Positions 21,777 to 32,533 of a DNA stretch of 64,000 bases are shown here, in pieces. The translations under genes were made by a program, and so were the position numbers. This stretch comes from Gloeopeniophorella convolvens (taxonomy: Eukaryota > Basidiomycota > Agaricomycetes > Russulales): positions 310,001 to 374,000 of the forward strand of contig WTXD01000007.1 of NCBI GenBank assembly GCA_022496205.1. The letters run 5' to 3'. Positions within the stretch are counted from its first letter, which is position 1. The number at the start of each line of letters is the position of its first letter. The notes under the pieces are model-generated. The model was not told where the DNA came from. It worked only from the letters and a program-made list of their open reading frames with translations, and did no database searches.

Positions 21777-22544
21777 ATGGCCAGGTTCTCTGCCCGCTCC
21801 CCTTCGATGGAGGCATCCATGCACCGCCGCAACCGTCCAGCCAAAAAGACCTCTAAGACCAGGAGAACCCCTTCCCTCACAACACCTCGTGCCCCTGCGC
21901 GCAATGGCAAAGCAAAGGCCACCGAGCAGAGACAGGAGGTACCCATCATGAGGTCCCAATTGACTTACCTTTACGTCGGCAATGTAAGCTCCTTCCACAG
22001 CCACAAATAATTTCTCAAAGCGTTCGTGCAGCTGAGGTCTGACGTTCAAAACGCCGACCTTGAGAAGTTCTTCAAGCCGAGCGGGAAGGCCGTCAAGATC
22101 GATATCCGCTGCGGCTTCGGTGCTGGCACTGCTGCCTGCAACAACACCGATCAGACTGTCTACGCCACGATCATCTTCGCCAGCCCGCAGGCGGCCGCAC
22201 GCGCCATGGAGATGCATGGCCGTACCCTGCTTGGCCGCGAGATTATCGTGAGTGCATAAGCAAGTGTACTGAGGTATGCTGCCCTCGTGCTGATTCTGCT
22301 CGTCTTGCAGGTGTCGCCCAGCTTCCTCGACATGCCGGAGTCCAAGCAAGGTCTGCAGCGCCAGAAATTCAAGTTATTTGGCGTGAACGTTAAAGAGGTC
22401 TGGTACGTCATTATATGTCGGCGAGTAAGTTGGCTGTTCACTGATGTGGGCATCAGCGGTGCTGTGAAGAAGGCCGTGCAGCGGTACCGCGCTCCAGGAA
22501 CGCTGGTGTTCCCGGAGGAGGAGTCGACGCCTGGCCACTCTTAG
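21777..22544 (+). CDS. single-RRM RNA-binding protein
   Basis: Basic, disordered N-terminus (MHRRNRPAKKTSKTRRTPS) followed by one RRM: RNP2 LTYLYVGNLRSDV, helix LEKFFKPSGKAVKIDI, an unusually long loop rich in Cys, Gly and Asn (RCGFGAGTAACNNTDQTV), RNP1-like YATIIFASPQAAARAMEMHG, and RTLLGREIIVSPSFLDMPES. The C-terminal part FKLFGVNVKEVW, then VKKAVQRYRAPGTLVFPEE resembles no domain I know. Three introns, at about 21985, 22250 and 22400. RNP1 lacks the usual aromatic pair (IIF instead of FVxF), so RNA binding is inferred. Complete gene. Confidence 0.7.
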
Positions 22545-22976
22545 AGTTTTCATGTGCGCTACGTATGCCCGTATGCTTAAATAAATGGCCCCTCGTGGTG
22601 CCGGTTGTTGAATTTGTATGGGAGAAGAGATGTACCTCTAATCTGTGGTCATGGGTTCTGCGTGCAATGATAATAAATCATTTATGTAGTCGGCGGCTGT
22701 TGGCCGGTGCAGGTCCGAACAGACTCCCGCGTTGGCCGCCATCAAACGCCGCGCAGCTTACGAGAGTCAGACTCTCCAGGCGACGACCAGCTCAGCCGAG
22801 CTGCTTGCTGTCTCCAACACCGCAGTCTCATCGCAGCACATGGGATTGTACTAACAATCTTTCCCGGCTACCCTCATAGGTAGCAGCTGCTCCCCCTCCG
22901 CTTACACTCCGCTGGCTCACGTATCTTCTTGCTGGACAGGACACGTTCCCTACCCCACCCTCCGCTTCGTGCTATC
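22545..22976. other. intergenic, no gene seen
   Basis: 432 bp between two plus-strand genes; 3' UTR of the RRM gene and promoter of the pseudo-helicase gene. Confidence 0.4.
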
Positions 22977-25900
22977 ATGGCTAAAAGCGCTGCATTGAAC
23001 CCTGCCTCAATGCCCTTTTTCCCTGGTGGAAGTAGAACCAGCGAAGAGGAGGACAGGCTCAGCATGACTTTTTCCGTCCCTAGCATCCACGAACAGGACC
23101 GTGCATTCCCGTCGTCTGTCTCTATCTCTCCTTCGGATCGACCATCAATCAAATCTTCCCCCAGCCCTCCGAGCGAAGGTTTGGGCAATGGGCGTGACAC
23201 CGGAGTCCGTTTTGAACAATCACCACCTGATCCTGATTGGATGCGCCGCTCGTCAATCGCTAGACCCATAGACCCCGCCAAACAGTACTCTCCTTTTGAT
23301 TCCGGGGTGGTTCGAGAGCCCAGTATCTCCAGCAGCCTCGATGCATCTTCGGCTATTGAGGACCCTGGTTACAGTGCGTCGGAGAACGGTTCTTCCCTCC
23401 CCATGTCTGGACCTCCCACCTTGCGTCAATCCGCCACCCCGTCAATCGGCATCCAGCATCGCTCCCGTTCGCCATTTGCAAGTAGCGTCGTCGTCACCTC
23501 GTCCTCGCCCGTGTCTTCATTGGGTTCTGGTGGTCAGTTCGCTGCACACGTGGATTACTCGCCCAGCTTTGAGGCACAGCTCAAGGCTTCCCCAATTATT
23601 AACGACATCCTCGAGCGGCTTGTGCGGTGTGAGATTTCCACGCGGGAGATCCATCGAAACCTCAACGATGTTCATCGGAAGGTCGATATCCTCGTGGAGC
23701 GGTCGATGGGCTTCAGTTCCCAACCTGAATTCAAGGACCCCTTCGCACCCGCATCATCCAGTATAGGCGCGGCACCCCTGGGTATCTCAAGGCTCTCAAT
23801 CTCTGGTTCTCTGGCTCCCAATCAGCAATCCGCGGATGATATGACACAGATCTCGCAACGTCTTAATACCCTCACTTCTTCTGTTGGTCAACTCCTCGCA
23901 CTGCAAACTCAGCAACATATGCAGAACGCAGGACCGACGCTCGGGGCCAATCAAATTGGTAGCATTGGGGCCTCCCAGGATATTCCACCGAATCAATTGT
24001 TGGCACCGTCGCTGCCTTTGGCCGGAGGTGCCCTCGGCCACGGACTTCCTAACCGCCCGGACCTCCGGCCATCTCGTACGCCCAATCCACCCATGAGAAC
24101 TTGGTCAGCTGGCAGCCTCGACCTTCCTGTGAGACCTTCGGACAACCTGACGGTCCTCCGTGGCTCGGACGCGATGTTGCGGGACAAACGTCGATCTGTT
24201 ACTGGGCTGGTGCGTAGGGATTCTGCTGGGGTAAGCCACCACGTACTCTGGGCACCACCCCACTTTTCTGATCGAACGGCAGGGTGACGTGCTGGCAGGC
24301 GCATCTCCTCGAGACGCGGCTGGCCCAGCGCTCTCAAAGTGGGATCAATTATCGCTGGCTCCGGAGTTACTTAGTTCCCTGACGAAATTTGGGTTCGTAA
24401 CTTGACCCAGACCGCACTAATTCGTGCTAAAACTCCGTGCAGCGTGGGTCCTCCGAATAAGATCCAGCAGCGTGCCTTGCCGTTTTTGCTCAAGGGGGCC
24501 GATATCATCGCCCAGGCGCCACCTACCCAAGAACGCATTGCTGCATACGTGATACCCGCTATTCATGTGGCCCTCGTGAACACAACCGGCCGTTCGCCAC
24601 ATATTGGACCCATAGTAGTCATGATTTCCACCACTGTTGATCAAGCCACGCAAGCGCAGCGCATGATTCGCGACATAGGTGGCCCCATCGGCATCAGATC
24701 TGCTCTTGGCGTTGGTTCTGCTTTCTCCAACAGTGACTTGGTTCAGGAGTGTCGTCTTCTGCAGCAAAATATGCCTCACATCATCTGCGGTACCCCTCAG
24801 AAGCTCCATGCGCTCTTCACCACCCCGGGTGGACTTGCCGGCACCCAAGTCCAGTTCCTTGTCCTCGACGAGGTGGATCAGCTTATTGCCCGCAATTTAC
24901 ACGACTTCATATTTAACATCGTCAAACTCCTCCCGCCACCTCGGAGTCGACCTCTCAGCAACCCATCTGGCAATGCATCTCAAACGTCTCTATCATCTGC
25001 GGAAGCCGCTTCGTCATTCCAGTCGTTAGGACGCAGATACTCGGCCATGGGAACCCCACCCAATCCTGAAGCGCAAGTCGCCGGTCTGCCGCAACAGATT
25101 GAGAGGCAGACTGCACTTTTCTCGAACACGGTGCCCCAGGACGTCCTCAACCTTGCTACTGCCATTCAACTGCGCGAGCCTGTCCGCGTGCTAGTCCGCC
25201 GCGATGGCAACGTCACACACGCAGACACTAGCCAGGGTGCACGTGGTCTACGCCAATTCTATCTGTATCTCGCCTTCACTGCCGGCGGGCGCTCCGGGAC
25301 ACAGGCTCCACTAACTGGCGATGGTCTGGGCATCATTGGCTCGGGTAGGGGCCTTTCTAGTGCCGAAACACAGCAGGCTCGCGAGTGGAAGCTCGACGCC
25401 CTCGGCGATCTCTTCGAGGACATTGAGGTTACGCAAGCCATTGTGCACGTCGGTGGAATGAACTCATTGGATTCGGTGGTGTACAAGCTTGCCACTCGTG
25501 GCCTCGAGGCTATCCCCCTTGTACGCTTCCTAGCCGTCTCTCGTCGTCTGCGCGATTAACACCCTTTACAGCATGGCGACATGAATGCTGCGACAAAGCT
25601 TGCTGCTATGAACAAGTTCAGAAACGCACCCGCCGGTGTGATGAGGCAGCTCGCGACAAAGATATTGGTGGTGTACGACGTTCAAGTCAAAACTCCCGAG
25701 GTCTCCCATGTCCCGCTTGTTATCAATTATGGTGCGTTCGGTCCCATCAGACGCATACCCTGGTTCATCCCTTTGTGTTTTCAGATTTGCCGAAAGCGGT
25801 TGAGGAGTATGCGCATCGGTACGTCGACGTGATTGCCCTATTAACTTAATTAAACAACCCCTATCAGTGTGGCACCTGCCATTGCTCCTAGCCATTCCCG

Positions 25901-26138
25901 GGCTGGAGTCATCGTCAACTTTGTTACTGCCACCGGCGGCGACGTTGAGATGCTTCGGTCCATAGAGTGCTTCTATAAGTAAGCTGCGACTTCTCTCTTG
26001 AATCTTTTCTAGGGCTGACCTTCCATAAATCCAGGATCAAATGTGTACGCATCCATTCCTCCGTTGCTCTCGTCCCTGATGCACTGACGGGTCCGTTTTT
26101 AGCCCGAGGTTCCCATGAGCTTGCGCCACATCGTCTGA
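22977..26138 (+). CDS. eIF4A-derived DEAD-box-like protein with degenerate helicase motifs
   Basis: About 450 N-terminal residues are Ser/Pro-rich and mostly disordered, with one helical segment (NDILERLVRCEISTREIHRN). From about residue 455 the sequence tracks eIF4A along its whole length: SLAPELLSSLTKFG, PPNKIQQRALPFLLKGADII (Q motif intact), then AQAPPTQERIA where motif I (AxxGxGKT) should be, GTPQKLHALF, LDEVDQLIARN (DEVD for DEAD), ALFSNTVPQDVLNLA (SNT for SAT), EWKLDALGDLFEDIEVTQAI, LHGDM, VNYxxxx-like VINYDLPKAVEEYAHRVAPA where motif VI (HRxGRxxR) should continue, and the eIF4A-like end FYKIKCPEVPMSLRHIV. It lacks the P-loop Lys, so ATP hydrolysis is very unlikely. Frames are open and splice sites clean, so it is not a decayed pseudogene by appearance. 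An upstream in-frame ATG at 22929 is also possible. Confidence 0.8.
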
Positions 26139-26416
26139 ATTCAAACTGACCCGAACCAACTTTCCTCTCGATGCCCCCGGCCCTTCTTGTATCCCTAAAC
26201 GCACACCTATCCTCTTGGATTACTGATGACCCGTGCTTTACTGCTGTTATATCAAATTGCATTGCGTATTTTGTTCTATACCCTTTGCACCCATCATCTA
26301 CTCGAAAACTGTCTCATTACTTGCTCCCTACGACCCCGGATTTATCGCCTGTCTCGCACCCCGATGTATAATTTGTCTCCTGCCTCACCCCCTCTCTACG
26401 TTCAGACCTGGATTGT

Positions 26417-29400
26417 TTAATTCTGGCCCCCGTGGACTGCAAATATCTTCAATGTACCATCTTCCCCACAGCTTGCGATATGTCTGTGTCCCCCGGTCCG
26501 ACTTCCCGGTCGCCAGGCCAGTTGGTGTATGTGATCTGTATGGGCGAATCTAGAATGCCCTTGTTTATCAGATGTGTTGGATGAGCAGTGCGGCGTGCAT
26601 ACCCAGGTTCGATTCTCGTCGATATTTTCCAGTTGATGACGTCTACAGAAGTGTAGAACAGCACGTCGCCGGTCTCAAGTCCTATCGCCAGGGTTTGTCT
26701 GGTGACCGCCTAAGTCATGTCACTGAGAAGCAGAGGAAATGACTGACGCGCTCGTTTCAGCCAGCGGCGCAAACGCAACGGCGGTAGCAGCTTCCGGGAG
26801 CTTCAGCGTCGCCACTGCAGTCCATTTGGCGGAGTCTTCGTTCGTAGATTTCCATATCTTGACCTGTTGACGGTGGCTCCAGCCAAACTCGTGCAGACCA
26901 GCTCTACCTAACTCACAGTCTTATCTCGTGAGGCCGTTGCAAACACACTTCCATCGGGTGCCCAAGCACCGTCCCAGATTATGCGCGCGTGGGATTTGTC
27001 CGCCGCAATGGGCACGTATCCTTGGGGAAAAATAACTCAACACCACCGGAGATGAAATCACAAGCGCTCACCTTCGCTTTCCCGACGGAACAGCCTCCAG
27101 GTCCGGTCTCGGGAGACAGTCAAAACGAGTTGGTCGTCGGGGCTGAACGCTATCCGCGTAACTGTCAATGCGTGACCTTCGAGCGGCTGGCCGAACGGCT
27201 GGAATTTCTCTGTATCGTAGACGCGAACGACGGCATGCTTCGCCGTTGTGGCTTTGCATGCAGTCGCCATGAGTTTACGAGAGGAAGATACGCTGACGGT
27301 GATGGACTGACGTAGCACTGTGGTCAGCGTCCGGCATTTACTAATAACAATATGCCATCATACCTCATAACCGTGACCGAAAACCTTCTCCACCTCTGGC
27401 CAAAGCGTCATAGCTGCGAGCTCGGCCTCGAATGGACGACGCGAGGTCGTCGACAAGACCGGCGGGGCTGTGGAACATTCCTGTGAGTGCTCGTTGCCTC
27501 CACGGGGTTGGATGTTGGCACCCACCATCTCTACTAGCCTTATTTGACAGCCCGAGAGGCGGAACAGCCGCGCTCACAGGAAGCTGTGCCTACCTCGAAG
27601 AATCAGCAAGGTGGGCTACCGCCGACTGTCACGAGGAACAAACCTCATCAACATCCAAAGTTGCGGCACCCAGATTTCGGACAGTCTGAACGAAGCCCCG
27701 CGGTGCTTCGAAAACACGCGCAACCTTCTCGTCTGCAACGCTTACAAACCGCAGCGCATCAAGGAAGGTCACCCCGACCAGGTCATAGCCATGAACCTGT
27801 GGTCGGCTCACTTCGTGCCATGACGAGATAGGCGACCCGCCTTCGTCTGTCGCAGGTATAGGCGCGTGTACTCGTGTTGTCTGGTCAAGCCTAGGAGACG
27901 ACCCAGCTGAGCCTACGCTCCCCGGATTCCAAGAACGCCACTCACCCCGTCGATATGAGATATTCGCCGTCGGGACTCCATGCGATGCCTTTCACTGGCC
28001 CAGCGTGCCCAGTGAGCGCACCTAGTTCACTCCAGACTTCCCCGCCTGTCGTGGTCTCGCTTGCTCTCGCGCATCGCCAGCGGCGCCATCCGCCAGACCA
28101 GCCCCATGCCAGCGTCTCTGAGCCATTGGCCGTCCACACGCCGCCGACGAAGCCGCCCAGGCGCTGGCCGCCAACGTCACCGAACCGCTGCTGATTGATC
28201 CACAGAGAGGACGGACTGCCACCTTGTGAAGTTGGGACAGCGACAGGGGACCAAAGGATGAGGGAAGAGTCTGTAGACGTTGAGAGAAGCGTGTCTCTTG
28301 ATTGCTCTGTTGAGGAAGGTCGCCACGCTAGCGATGTTACGCCAGCCTCGTGCCCCACAAGTAAGGCGTCAAAAGTGACGGAGAATTGTTGTACCCTGAG
28401 ATAATTTAATCAGACATGGTATCGTGCAATACAATACACCCTTACTTGTCTCCAGTCTTGACGTTTAGAACATGCTTTTTGAGAGAAATCTGGCGTCCAC
28501 CCTCCTCACCTTCACCAACTTCACCGAGTGATGCTTCGAATGCATCAAGCAACTCGTCGCTCAACACTTCTGAGCTAGCGGTTGTGGATACTGCCCGAGT
28601 CACAGCCTCGATGTTCCATAGACGAATGTTGGTATCTTGTGAGCCAGAGGCCAGGATGAGAGGCTCAGATGGCGAAATGGGGGCGCGGAAGCAGAGGGCG
28701 CGAACCCAGTCTTCATGTCCAGGTATTGTCCCTGATGGGACGAACTGCAGAGCCAGTGAGCAACCACGCACTCATAAATGCGACTGGTCTTACCCCGTTT
28801 TCCGACCGCGTGAATATCTGCATATTGCGATCTGTGCCTCCCACAGCGAGGATGAGGGCTTCACAGGCGAAGTACACTCAGCATGTTGACTATAGGCGAA
28901 CGGATGCTCTTACCACTACTTTGTGGGAGGTTTGCCAGGTCGATGGACAAGGGATATCGACCATTGAGTGGGATGCTCTGCACTTCCTCCAAATTTCCTG
29001 TGGATCCCGAGCATGAGCCAGGATATGTTCCCTCTGGGTCATCCCTCTAAGTCGGATGCGCTTACCTTGCTCTCCGACCTTCCAAACCTTCAAGGACGAA
29101 TCGGAACTGCCAGTCACGATGCAGTCGCCGTTTGCAAGGACGCATAGCGCAGAGATGGCTTTTTCATGCGCTTGAAGGGTCTGAGAGGAAGCCCACTGTA
29201 CACGTGGGGGAAGAGAAGAGCAGTGTCATCATGTCAGGTTGGCCGCGAGGTGATGTCTACGTACTTTTGACTCTGCCTTTCGCCAGAGCATTACAGCTCC
29301 GGTATCGTCAGCAGACAAGATCTTGTCGTCATCGAGAAACTCGACGCAAGTCACAAGTCCCTCATGCCCTGACAGGGTCGAATATACGCCGCGGTCAGCG

Positions 29401-29588
29401 GGTGACTGTACAAAACGTTAGATGAAGAAACGGCCTAGTGGAAAACTGACCTGCGTATCCCAGAGCGCGACGTACTTTCCAGAGCCAAACGCGATGAGCG
29501 ACGATCCGGACGCGGCCGCGGTGCAGTTGAACCTATTCGCGGATGCAGAAACATATTCCACAGAAAAACTGGAGGCCGTGTCTGCCAT
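26417..29588 (-). CDS. ELP2: Elongator complex subunit 2 (WD40 protein)
   Basis: Scaffold of the Elongator complex that modifies wobble uridines in tRNA. The start MADTASSFSVEYVSASANRF and the repeats follow Elp2: GSGKYVALWDTQ, GHEGLVTCVEFLDDDKILSA, IVTGSSDSSLKVWKVGEQ, PGHEDWVRALCFRAPI, LILASGSQDTNIRLWNIE with the Elp2-specific insertion before FSVTFDALLVGHEAGVTSLA, STDSSLILWSP, GGFVGGVW, GHAGPVKGIAWSPDGEYLIS, SLDQTTRVHAPI, HGYDLVGVTFLDALRFVSVA, VRVYDTEKFQPFGQPLEGHA, FSPDDQLVLTVSRDRTWRLF. The last exon reads HIHQLAWRPGS then HIASCGEDGTLKIFAVHGGQ, the Elp2 C-terminus. More than ten introns. Divergent from AcpS. Confidence 0.9.
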
Positions 29589-29706
29589 GTCGATACATTT
29601 TGTCCCAATTTCGATCGAGTTGAGCTCAAGTAGATTGTGCATCACGTGTGCACGTCGGAGCCTCCATCTTGCACGCGCCCGTCGACGAAAACGCGTCTTG
29701 ATTCAG
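29589..29706. promoter_or_regulatory. very short divergent promoter, ELP2 and AcpS
   Basis: Only 118 bp separate the two inferred start codons. An in-frame upstream ATG for AcpS at 29587 overlaps the ELP2 start codon on the other strand (shared CATG at 29586-29589). Confidence 0.5.
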
Positions 29707-30187
29707 ATGGGCATCCTTGGTATCGGCGCTGATGTCCTTCACCTCCCTCGTCTCATCCGCCATCTTTCCAATGATCGCCTAGCGAAGCGTATTCTAAGCC
29801 CAGTCGAGTTGCACGAATACCTGTCCATCCCTGCACAAGACCCAGAGAGGAGGGTCCGTTTCTTAGCTGTAAGGTACGCTGAAAACTCTACTCTAACCAT
29901 GACTGGCGTTGTGATCGATACTCGCTTGCAGATGGACAGTGAAGGAAGCCGTGTATAAAGCGGTCTACCCAACCTTGAAGCCGACCTGGCAGGACTTCAC
30001 GTTCAAGAAGCCGTTAGGTAGCAACAAGCCTAACTTGCTTTACCAGCCTCGAGACGAAACATTCTCACTGCTCCTTGGTCGGATCCATGCCTCTGTAAGC
30101 CACGACGGCGAATACGCGTTTGCTACAGTGATTGTCGAAGAGCCCTTTGAGATACGAGAAACACGCGACAGCAACCATGAGCGGTGA
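29707..30187 (+). CDS. PPT2: holo-[acyl-carrier-protein] synthase, AcpS/Ppt2 type
   Basis: Attaches phosphopantetheine to mitochondrial acyl carrier protein. Exon 1 starts MGILGIGADVLHLPRLIRHL, with the magnesium-binding Asp in GAD, then SNDRLAKRILSPVELHEY. One intron (about 29876-29932, gtacgc..cag) leads to RWTVKEAVYKAVYPTLKPTW, the catalytic K-E-A motif, then PRDETFSLLLGRIHASVSHD and YAFATVIVEE. The length (about 140 residues) fits AcpS. An alternative start 40 codons upstream (29587) would add an Arg-rich leader. It ends 41 bp from the IBA57 stop codon (convergent). Likely a mitochondrial type II fatty acid synthesis/lipoate pathway gene. Confidence 0.9.
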
Positions 30188-30228
30188 AAAGAACTTCTAG
30201 CAAGCGCAAAGAACGCGATATCTATCTA

Positions 30229-31481
30229 CTATGTAGCACCCTCAGAAGTTGGCCACCAATCTGGCCACCAAGGCGTTGCGAACCTTGGAGAGGAGTTGCC
30301 AGTTACATCTACATTCTCCTCTCGCAGCTCAAATTTCAAGTCACCTTTCTCGACACCCTCCACCTGTTCAAGCCTCAGAAGTGCCAAGCCTACGCCATCG
30401 ATATTGCTCAGCAATTTGCCTGTTCCTCTCGGCCGCGGGACGCGGCTCTCCCCTGGCGTTTGCGTGGTTGATGCGCGAATGTCTAATCCGGGCGTGAGAC
30501 GTGGTCGAGATTGGGAGTCTGCTCGAGGGGATATGGATGTCGGTGGTGTCAGGAGGACAGGCAATATACGCTTGCGGATGACGCCCTTGTGGTATGTCCG
30601 CACAGTGAGCTCTTGACCGACATAGCAACCCTTTCTAAAGTCGACTGCAAGGCGTCCTTTCAGCAGTGGCCACAGAAATACTAACCAAACCTACCTCCTC
30701 CCATTACGTCCAGGTTCGAATCCATCGGGAATGCTTGCATTGGGGGTATATCTGTGGACCCCTCAGGGACCCCACGAACAATCCGGTGAAGTAGGTAGTC
30801 GTCTGGTGTACCCTCGTCATGGGTTGCGGCCTCCTGTGCTGCTCATATGAGTTCACTCCCAGCAAAGGACCACGGCACTATACGCACGCCGGTCGCCCTT
30901 CTTGACCAACCTCCTCACACCCATTCCATTCGCTCTGCGATCCAAGAATGCCTCGCCCTCGGCACCCCATGGCCACGATTCCCATACTGGCTCGATTGCG
31001 CCGCTGTGTGCTCGTGTCCATCGCTTTGAAATGTTTGGTTTGGTTTCCTTTCCCCACGCAGCCCAGACGTCCCACTCGTCTGTGGCGTCACGTAGTCGTA
31101 CTTTGGAGCGCAGGACGTGTCGCTTGAGCATAGGGAGCAGTGCGGGGACATCTTCAGGCACTGTGGGGTCGTATTCGATCAAGTATGCAGATTGTGACTT
31201 TGCGTCGCGCGTGGCGTGAACGATGACATCGCAAATGACGCGTCCCTTTGTGGAAGCGAGGTCAATCGCGGCCTCAAGAAATGCCTGCGAAGACTCACTT
31301 GAGCATGGAGGAAGGACGAGAAGAATGAGCCGCGAGAAGGTGTAGTAACAGCAGAAGAGAGCAAGCCGTTCAAGAATTCAGCTGCTTGTGAGCCAGTTAC
31401 GGAGATAATGGCTCGATTCTGCAACCGCACAGCCGTAGGCGTTGCTCTGACGAGGGCGCGTACGGACGCAGGGGTCGGCAT
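30229..31481 (-). CDS. IBA57: mitochondrial iron-sulfur assembly factor IBA57/CAF17
   Basis: Folate-binding-fold protein (GcvT/YgfZ family) needed for maturation of mitochondrial [4Fe-4S] proteins such as aconitase and lipoate synthase. Exons read [115 protein letters not shown] and the family signature [20 protein letters not shown] (KGCYxGQE, split by an intron at about 30633-30690). The C-terminal domain ends in [17 protein letters not shown]. The N-terminus has Arg/Thr-rich import-like character ([19 protein letters not shown]). Divergent from dUTPase (165 bp). Confidence 0.9.
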
Positions 31482-31646
31482 TGCGTTGGTCCTCAGCAAG
31501 CCCGGACTCGGTGCGACTTTGTCAGGCAAGCCGGGTAGATACGGCCCGCTCTTCCGGGCGGAGTTGACACGCTCACGGAACCCGCCGAGTCTACATAAAC
31601 GCGCGACGCGTCCGAGACGCGTTGACCACCCTTGCATCACCTTGCA
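31482..31646. promoter_or_regulatory. short divergent promoter, IBA57 and DUT
   Basis: 165 bp between starts. It contains two ACGCGN-type elements around 31600-31620 (cgcgacgcgtccgagacgcg), which resemble MluI cell-cycle box (ACGCGT) sites; ACGCGT itself occurs at about 31604-31609. This would fit an S-phase gene such as dUTPase, by analogy with yeast MBF targets. Confidence 0.45.
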
Positions 31647-32376
31647 ATGACTACTGACTTTCCCGAGAACAAGAAACGGAAAATGTTGCCCGCTCCTGAC
31701 GTGGAAAAATCTGATATCGCCCCGACATCCAACCTGCTCATCAAGCGTCTGTCCGAGAAGGCACGATTGCCGACGCGCGGTTCCGCGCTCGCGGCTGGGT
31801 ACGACCTGTATAGGTAATGCTCTTACACAATGCGCCGTGTTCTCGTCACTGAGAGACCTTTCTTTCGCAGTGCCGAGAGAAAGGTTATCCCGGCGCGTGG
31901 AAAAGCCCTCATTGACACCCAATTGTCGATTGCCGTACCAGCCGGCACGTATGGGCGCGTTGCGCCAAGGAGTGGTCTCGGTCAGTTTCTTCTCGACCTG
32001 ACTATTGCACGAAGCTCACAGCCGTAAAGCATCAAAGTTCATGATTGATACCGGTGCCGGTGTTGTCGACGCTGATTATCGTGGGGTTCTGTATGTCCTC
32101 CTCTTCAACCTGTCCGATGTTGACTTCACTGGTAAGAAGCACCAACCTTTCCACTCACATTGCTGACGAGATGGGTGATGTGTAGTGGAAGAAGGTGACC
32201 GCATAGCTCAGCTTATCATCGAGAAAATCGAGACACCAGCTGTCATCGAGGTTCAGGTAGGTGCCACCGAGGTTGCAACTACGGTTCGCTCAGGCGATCA
32301 CTTCGTTCAGGATCTCGATGCAACCCTTCGCGGCACAGGCGGATTTGGCTCAACCGGAGGCCACGGTGCCCTGTAG
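31647..32376 (+). CDS. DUT1: dUTP pyrophosphatase (trimeric dUTPase)
   Basis: Hydrolyses dUTP to dUMP, keeping uracil out of DNA and feeding dTMP synthesis. All five family motifs are present across four exons: [70 protein letters not shown] (the phosphate-clamping C-terminal arm). An N-terminal 35-residue basic extension ([18 protein letters not shown]) includes KKRK and may direct nuclear import. Length matches fungal dUTPases. Convergent with the M43 protease. Confidence 0.95.
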
Positions 32377-32533
32377 CTGTAGCAGCTCGTAGCTTTACCT
32401 CTTGTGTGTCATAAATGTAACTTATTCGTCGTGTTGTTTCAAACTTATACATTGTTTTGCACATTGAGAGATAGATGATACACAAAGTATCTACAACCTT
32501 TTTTCCTCTGGAGAAAAGCCCAAGATACACATC

